Shown: positions 46,101 through 55,100 of the stretch, piece after piece | How the letters are laid out: every line of letters starts with the position of its first letter | Numbering within the stretch: position 1 is the first letter of the stretch | Source of the DNA: Astropecten irregularis | Lineage: Eukaryota; Echinodermata; Asteroidea; Paxillosida; Astropectinidae | NCBI GenBank assembly: GCA_963971285.1 | Contig: OZ020253.1 | Location: forward strand, 15,574,528-15,638,527 | Direction of reading: 5' to 3' | Length of the DNA: 64,000 nt | Translations under genes and position numbers: made by a program | Notes under the pieces: generated by a model | Database searches by the model: none | Told to the model about the DNA's origin: nothing | Seen by the model: the letters and a program-made list of their open reading frames with translations, nothing else

Positions 46101-49100
46101 CAGATTTCTTAAGGAGAATTTTATCCTCTGATATCTGTTGTGTTTTTGTTTTTGTTTAATGAAGAGAAACTTTAATACTACTGAGGCCTTGGCACTGAAA
46201 AGCCTGTCCAGGCCTGGGCTTTAACCGTTAACTTTTATGACTTTTGGTTTAGAGCGCGTCACATGATATGCATGATATATTTTTGCTAGACAAGGCGCAC
46301 AGACCGGCGACGCACTACCCCGTGGCAACCAACGTACTATCCCATGGCAGCCAATGTACTATCCCATGGCAGCCAATGTACTATCCCATGGCAGCCAATG
46401 TACTATCCCATGGCAGCCAATGTACTATCCCATGGCAGCCAATGTACTAGCCCAAGCTGCATGGTACCCAGACGTAGTGTACAGCACGTAGTAACTCACT
46501 TCCAACCAAGCAGATGTGCATCTGTCTATACCAATACCTCGTACGGTGATAAAAACAATGTCACAATGTTACTACAGATTGAAGTCACGTTAAATTTGTA
46601 ATGTAAGAACGGGAAATATGGTGTTATAAAACAAATATTGACTGCCGTCGACCCGTGCGATGATTAAATCTAATCTGTCTCATTCTATTTTCCTGAGGCA
46701 CCTCGGTTATCATAGATTTAACTATCGCACTCAAAGCAGTCAATTATACAAGTCCCTGCTGTGTCCAGGATCATAGTTAGCAGTAACCCTTAATGAGAGA
46801 TTGAGTGCACACTGATCATGGACTGTATCCAGAAGCCGGGGGCTTACGACACGTCGCAGTTAAGACGCATCCCTTCTCTATGGACTCACCGCATAGATGC
46901 GACGCGTCGCAGCTAGAACGCGTCGCAAATCGAGTTGCGACGCGTCGCAGAGCTTTATAAAATCGGCCCCTCGCTTCATTGATTTTAAGCAGCTCTATTG
47001 TACGGAAGTTCAGGGCTATAATGCACAATATCTGTGGTTCCTGCCGTATTCGTTTTAGTGGCGTTCCGTCATATCTTCCTGAGACTGTTCTTGAGAAATG
47101 GGTCTGTGCTCTGACAAGTGGCTCTGTCTGGACAGGGTTTTGAGGAAGGACTTGTGCTTAAATACATGAATCAGCATCTTCTTTGTTAAAGTTGGTGTTG
47201 TTTTTTCAAAAGCAGTCAAGAAAACACCAGCTCTGGCTTCTCGCCGACCCAGGGCCAAACAGGCCGAGTCTGACTCGTCCAATCAGGAGCCGGTATTCGA
47301 TGCCGACCCACTGGTCCGAGCCCGTCAGCTGAGGCAGTTCCGCTTCACTGCCCTCTGCTTCATGCCTCACGTGGTCTCCAGCAAGGACTTCACCGCCAAG
47401 GTACCGGATTTTCGACTGACAATTTTTTGTGAAAAAATATTGACAAATGAAAATGTGCAAAATCATTATTTATCATAACGATCACCGTGAAGGAACATAA
47501 TAATAATAACAATATGGGACATTTATATTGCGCAGCTAGTATATAAATATACTCTACTGCGCATTACAACTTTATTATCATCCCTGGTCATCGGGCCATA
47601 ATTAACATTCCTGAAACCATCTCAACTCCCTGGGGAGTATACAGCCCCGGCTACCGTATTCAGCGCACAGAGGCTAATCAAACCACAAAGCCATCACTAC
47701 TCTCGCAGGTACCCATTTACACCTGGGTGAAGAAGAGCAATATGTGATAGAGCGTCTTGCCCAAGGACGCAAGCACCATTAACCCATGGCTGGATTCGAA
47801 CCCACAATCCGTAGATTGACCTCAAGACTTTGAGTTCAACACGCCAGACCACTAGTGAGACAATTATAAAGCAAATTTGTTTTTCTTGTAAAAGTAAAAA
47901 TTACCAGTACGCCATATTCATTTTCATCGTTGAAAACTAGCTTTTTACCGAGGGATCTGTTCCAAGAAGATGTATTGACAAAAAACAAATTAAAAAACAT
48001 TAATCTTGATATAAATATGTCACATTATATTTATTATTATTATATACCCTAGATTACGGCAGCTTCTTACGATGGCACTGACACTTTGAAAAAGCTGCTT
48101 CAAAGGTGAGCACCATGAAACCTAGACATTTACCTTTTTAAAGTCTACGAACATTGACTGAATTGGTCCAGAATGGCCGTGTATGTCTCTGGTGCCAAAG
48201 TTCTGCAGTTGCAGTCCTGTGTCCTTCATAATCCAATATGTTGCAGTCCTGTGTCCTTCAAAATCCAGTACTTTGCAGTCCAGTGTCCTTCAAAATCCAA
48301 CACTTTGCAGTCCAGTGTCCTTCAAAATCTAGTACTTTGCAGTCCAGTGTCCTTCAAAATCTAGTACTTTGCAGTCCAGTGTCCTTCAAAATCCAATGGT
48401 ACACTCTTGAGCTCTATACGTACGTAGCACCTAGGCCCTACATTACGTCCATCAAAATCCCTCAAAGTGGGATTGGATATTATGCAAAACCCTTATTCTG
48501 TCAGTGAATCTCTTCAATGAAATGAAAAGTATTGAGAAGATTTCTCTTTCTTTGTGTGTATGCCTAGATTACTGGAGATTTTGCTTGGGTACATTACCCA
48601 GGTTGCACAGAGCGTTCAGAGGAATGCTGGGAAGGATACGGTCAAATTTTGGAAGGCTCTTCTGCACCGCACCTACGATGCATTGGACAAGGTGAGTTTC
48701 CATAGCGTTTTACAAAAAATCAATGCAGAATTCATAGCCCCTTCAGAATGCCAATCTGAAATATTTTGGGTTTAAGACTCATTTTGTTGGATCATTTTTA
48801 TAATTTTGGTTACCAGCCACAATCATGTGTATCGAACATGGCTTGTGACTGGTCCTCTGAAATATTTGGGTTTTTAAATAATTATTTTTATAATTTTGGT
48901 TACCAGCCACAATCATGTGTATCGAACATGGCTTGTGACTGGTCCTGTGAAATATTTGGGTTTTTAAATAATTATTTTTATAATTTTGGTTACCAGCCAC
49001 AATCATGTGTATTGAACATTGCTTGTGACTGGTTCTCTGAAATATTTGGGTTTAAGACTCATTTTGTTGAATCTTTTCATAATTTTGGTTACCAGCCACA

Positions 49101-52100
49101 ATCATGTGTATCGAACATGGCTTGTGACTGGTCCTGTGAAATATTTGGGTTTTTAAATAATTATTTTTATAATTTTGGTTACCAGCCACAATTATGTGTA
49201 TTGAACATTGCTTGTGACTGGTTCTCTGAAATATTTGGGTTTAAGACTCATTTTGTTGAATCTTTTCATAATTTTGGTTACCAGCCACAATCATGTGTAT
49301 CGAACATGGCTTGTGACTGGTTCTGCAAAATATTTGGGTTTAAGACTCATTTTGTTGGATCATTTTGGGTTACAAGCCCCAATCATTTAGCATGGCTTTT
49401 GACTGGTTCCCCGATGTTTTTTGTTTGTTCATTCTTAAAGGTGAATGCCCTGTTACCAGCCCGGATCTTCGTGGACGTGATTGCCCATCTCCTAGGCAAC
49501 AGGCTGGCGACCATCAGACGGAAGGCCATGGACTTACTGAACAACAAGCTCCTGCAACACCAGGACTACTTTGACAAGGAACAGGTTAGTCTCCGGCCCG
49601 TCCGGCCTGGTCAGGAGGATTTTGGCTCTGCACAGAGCCTCTTAGGCCAGGGGGTTGTTTATAGGAGAACCACATTCTATAACCCTCATTCCCGTCCAAT
49701 CATGCCATACCCATCACGGCTATGTTTGGTTGAATCAAATTTGTTGGTCAGACAGTAACTTGTTTTGGACTCCGGTGGTCATGTCACTCAAATGACTTTT
49801 CGATCCTTCCAGGATCTTTCTTAAAGGCTAAATGACAAGAGGACAATTTTACACTGCTTTATCTTAAGGATCATTTAAGATAGGTGCAACATGAGAAACG
49901 ATACATGGGGGATCACTCAAAGAGGATGCTGCTTTGAGTTAGGAGGGCCTGACCTTTCGATCCTAGTAGGATCTTTCTCAAAGGCTAAATGACAAGAGAA
50001 CAAGAACATGCTAGTCAAGATGCACATAAATGGATGAGAGGATCAGAACAAAAGGGGACAGACTAAACCAGCGTTGATTTCACCAAACTCTTTGTAACTT
50101 ACTATCAATCTTAGTACTTTTGATGCATTGATAGAGGGATAGACCCCGTACGATAGGTTATCCTTCGTAACTAGAATTACGATTGATCACAGGCTTCGTG
50201 AAATTGACCCCAGGTACGATAGAGTAATATGCAAGTGTGGTTGGGAGAGTGGATGGGGGCTTATATTTGTTGGTCTTTATTACACGTACCATTCTAGTCC
50301 TTCATATATATCATAATTTTCTGATTCTCATGCAGAATGAAGGGTTGCTAGGTCTACTTACCAGCCTCCTGACTATTGCCACGGCAACCAGACACCAAGG
50401 CACACTCACCGACGAGGTGGACGTGAATCGGCATACCGCCCTCTATAGTCTGAAACTTCTTTGCGTAATGCTCGGAGAGAGCAACGTGGCAGAGTTTGAA
50501 CCGGTCCTTGAAGCCGCGGTCACAATTTGCGAAGAGGAAAACGTCAACACACAGGTTAGTTGTTTTTTTATTTTCCGAAGATCAAAATTGTTTCTGGTCA
50601 TTGGTAAATACAGCATTTCGGGCAGAAATATTTTAACGGTATGTTTCTACCAGCACCATCTTTATACCCTGTAAGTTATAGGTATTAAAATCTGTGAAGA
50701 TTTCTGTTTGGTATGCTACCAGAGTATGATACTACCTTTAATGCTGTTCTTGATTTTGCAGGTGCAGGGAAGCGCGATGCTTTGTCTCGCAGAGTGCGTG
50801 CGCAGCATGAGGGCGCACTCCATCCGCTACCTCCCTCGACTCATGCCCCGTCTCCTCAAAGTGTTGGCCAGCAAAGACGCAATCGTCAGGTGAGAGACAC
50901 ATCGCAGACTTGCTCAACATCACGCTGAGAATTTACACTCCGGGATTAGCAATGTTCCAAATTGAATTGTCAAACTTTCCATGAAACTTAATGGGCAATG
51001 TCAGAGTTTGATTTTAATTTGTAATATCTGGTAAAAAATAACCTGATTTTCTATAAAAAAAATGTTTAAAGGTAACTTCATACAGTACTTGTACTGCGAT
51101 CATCTAACAAGTGTCTTCTCGTGACACCTATAACACACACTACTTATGGGAATAGGGCATTTTCATCAGCAGTACCAGCTCTCTGGAATACTCTACCGAT
51201 AGGCATTCGCGCATCTTCATCCTCAGACAATTTCAAATTGCAACTTAAGACCCATTTGTTTCAATCTCACTTTAATTAGGTACTCTTCTGATCCTTATCT
51301 TTGTATGAATAGTTTTTATCTGCATCAATTTTTGGTATCATTTCTTTGTGTCAATTATTTTCCCTCTCCAGTGCCTCGGAATAGTTTTCTATATAGATGG
51401 TGCTATATAAATGCTTATTATTATTTATTATTAGTATACTTTAGTTTTTGTCAAAGAAATGCAGATTCATGGGCATAAATATCAAGAAAGATACAGTAAC
51501 AGTCATCATTATTGTTTTGTTTTTGCTCTCTGTTCCCCGCAGTTCGGACCTGCATCTTTTGAGCGCCGTGACGGCCGTCCAGAAAGTCACGGAGACTCTT
51601 CCCCACTTCCAGAGCCCTTACCTGGTGGATCTCCTGCTGCAAGTAAGGATGCATGTCCCAGGGGAATATGAGCGACCCCTGGTGGGGGGTGGGATCGGGG
51701 AGGGGGTTTAAGTTGGCGACACAAGGCCAATTACGCACCAGGGATCGGTCTCACGAAAAGTTACGATTGGTCGTAAAACACACATTGGTCTTGATAGTTG
51801 CCATTAACCAAATTGTGATGTCACAATTCAAGTTGCTTTGGTGGTATTCATATTTACAAAACCTGTGGTCCATTTCATAAAGATTTACAACATGCAATCA
51901 AGTAAGGGAAATTCCAAACAAAGACAGTTTTAAGCCTGCTCCAAGCAGGCTAAAATTAACTCTTTAAAGACTGGCTTAGCAGTATTAGAGACTGCTTCAT
52001 TGCAATGGTCTAACTTATAGACCAACTACCTCCAAGCCATTTAAGACCGGCCAAGGCATATAGACAGCTTTAAGACCGCTTCTTGCAATCCACCCCAGGA

Positions 52101-55100
52101 AGTATCTATGGGGGTTTACGGAATGGAGGCTTAGGCTCAGGCTCAGGCTCAGGCTCAGGCTAAAGCTCTGTCATCCATCATGAAAATATAGGTTGTGGTT
52201 TTTCATTGAAGATGAAGCTCTGTTTTCTTGTTCAAACCAGAGAATCTACTTCCGAACCGCAGCCAAATGCCTCTATTTTGATACCCGTTATTTTGGAATT
52301 GATTTATGAAAATGGAGCCTGAGCTTCCATTTCTTAAACCCCTAAAGTTGACCACATCGTCATATTTTTCATTTTATTTTTCTTTGCAGGTCTGCCGTTT
52401 GTCTGTCAACGTAGAGGATGAGAAGTCTCAGCTGAACCTGAGGTTAAGGGCCGTGAGTCAGACCGTAGCCGGCACGATAGCAGTCCGGGTCCTCTTACCA
52501 GTCTTCAGCCAGGCCTATGAGAAAATGGTCAGCACACACAAGGTGGGTAATCACACTATAAACAGCATATTAGATTCAGGGTACTATTAACTTCTGCCAA
52601 CTGTCGGCCTGTTGGTAGGACGGCCACAAATCAACCAGGGACCAATTTCGTGGAGCTGTTTTAAGCTTACAAAATTTGCTTAGCACAAAATGTCTTGCTC
52701 AATAAAAACAAACCACCATTAAAAATGCCATTTTAAGAATAATCACAAGTGATACACAGCACATGGAAATTTGGTTGTTAATCCTGTTTTTATTTAGACA
52801 GACATTTTATGGTTAGCAAATGTTTGTGCTAAGCAGGACCGTGGACACAGGTTGGTAGTTCAAGGCTAGGGTTTGTATAGAAGCCCAAGACCCCAGACAA
52901 CACCCGGGCCTTGACCTGGCTTTTCACAAAAGCTCAAAAATATTGCTAACCATTAAATTTCTGTCTTAACAAAACCAGGATTAAAAACCAAATTGCCATG
53001 TGCTGTGTCTCACTTGTGATTGTTCTTTGTCTGTTGTTCGCTGACCATGCAAAAGGAATTTTTAATGGTGGTTTGTTTTATTGAGGAAGACATTTTGTGC
53101 TAAGCAATTTTTTTGTGCTTAACAACTCCATGAATTTGGCCCCGGGTCATGTGTCATACCTTAATACTTCTAGTAATAATAATGTTCCTTGTGTTCCATT
53201 TTTTGTCGTAGGAGAGCATCGGTCCTCTTATGACCACTATGTCCAATCACATCGCTGCTCTGGACAAGACGGACATGACGGGATACCAGCAGGAGCTGGT
53301 CACCTTCTTCCTGACTGCATTGGATTACAGGGCCAAGCATGCTGATGTAAGTCCCTACCGAGGCATTGGTTACCAGTGAAACCTTGTCTCACCGGTACTT
53401 TTGCCAGCTTACGTTAAAGGTTTACTGTAATCAAAACTCATATGAAGTGAAATTCATCTGTATTGTTACAAAACTCAACCTGTCTATCATTGTTTGTGCA
53501 AAAAAATATTGTATGCAGAAAAACGAGGTACCAGTATTTTAGACCCATAATTTAACACCACACTTTTCGCGACGACAAATCTTGCTTTCGTCACATGCAG
53601 AACGCCACGCAGTTTACTGTGGTGCCAGCCTATACTAGTTCTGTTTTTCCGTTTAGCAATGGATTTGGGCTTTAGCGATGATCGCAAAGCGTTAGTGAAA
53701 TCGGTCCCTGATTTTTGTCCACACCATATGATTTTGTGGATTGTCAACTTACAGACTTGCTATGGTATTTTTTCCACAGGAAGCCTTAGTGGATGTTGAG
53801 GTTGTGGAAGAACGTGTGGTCAGCTCAGTATTGACACTGGTCATGAAGCTGTCTGAATCTAGCTTCAGGCCTGTCCTCCTCAAGGTAAGGGTCCAGGAAT
53901 CAGCCTGATACGTAGGGTTTCTTCCCACAGAACCTGGTGTGATTCTTTCAAGATTATTTTGATACAGAATTTGTCCAATAGCACTGCGCACTTGCGCTAA
54001 ATATAACACTGAACCTCAGACAAACATTGCAACCGGCCATGCAAAAGTGTGGTGAGTGGGGGTATGTGTGCGCATGCATGCATGGTGTGACGTCATTAGT
54101 GCGGAAAGCTATTAGAGCGTCAAGTTTATAGATTCCAAACATGGATAGAAATTGAGACCACACAAGTGTCTTCATCAGCTTGACAAAGGCTAGCAGTCTG
54201 CAGCCAAAGCGTTGCAGCCGGACATGGCAAAGTTACCAGGCAAAAATATAATAGGAAAGCTAAGAAAAGAAAATGATGACGTTATTGCGATCGCTATTTC
54301 CTATTTTTTGTTACTTTTTTTCTAACCATTGAAGACTTACTTTTTCACCATTTTCCACAATAAAACAACCTCTTTTCTGTTGTCCTATTTGTCTAGGTAT
54401 TTGACTGGGCAACGAGAGGTTCGGCCCCTAAGGAGCGCCTCTTGACCCTGTATCGTCTATCCGATGCCATCGCAGACAAGCTCAAGAGTCTATTCACGCT
54501 GTTTGCAGGACACCTCGTGGCTAAGGCTGCGGATCTTCTAGACAGCAACAACACACTCAAGACAGGTATCCAAAACTCCTCAAGGCTATGGCTTGTTCAA
54601 ATTCTTCTCAATCTCCACTCCTGTCTTAGATTAGGTTTTTTTAGTTTTGATTAATGATTTTTGGTCATTATTTTGGTTGATGAGCAAGTTTGCAGCAGTT
54701 TATTACTCGTATTTAATCCATTGAACAAAGAAAATTGACTGGAGCGGGATTCAAACCAGTGACCACTGGAATACCATACCGGCACTCTTACCAACTGAGC
54801 TATCCAGTCCTATTTTGGTAGTGTCCCCAATAGTCTGTTATCTTTGTTCGTTTTTAATGTTTAAAAACCCCGCACAAAAAAAACCTTTTTTTACCACCTT
54901 GGGTTGTACCTAAGTAAAGAACAATATTTTTTCTTTCATTAGTCCTCAATTTTATGAATTGAAATGCTTCTCTGCATATTTGGTAGGATTTGACAGATTC
55001 ACAAATAGAACCCAACTTTTGGATCTGATTTTGCCTTCCGGATCCAAAAGTCAAAGTTATTAAAGACATTATTGAGCCACCCCTAAGCCACCGAGATTGC

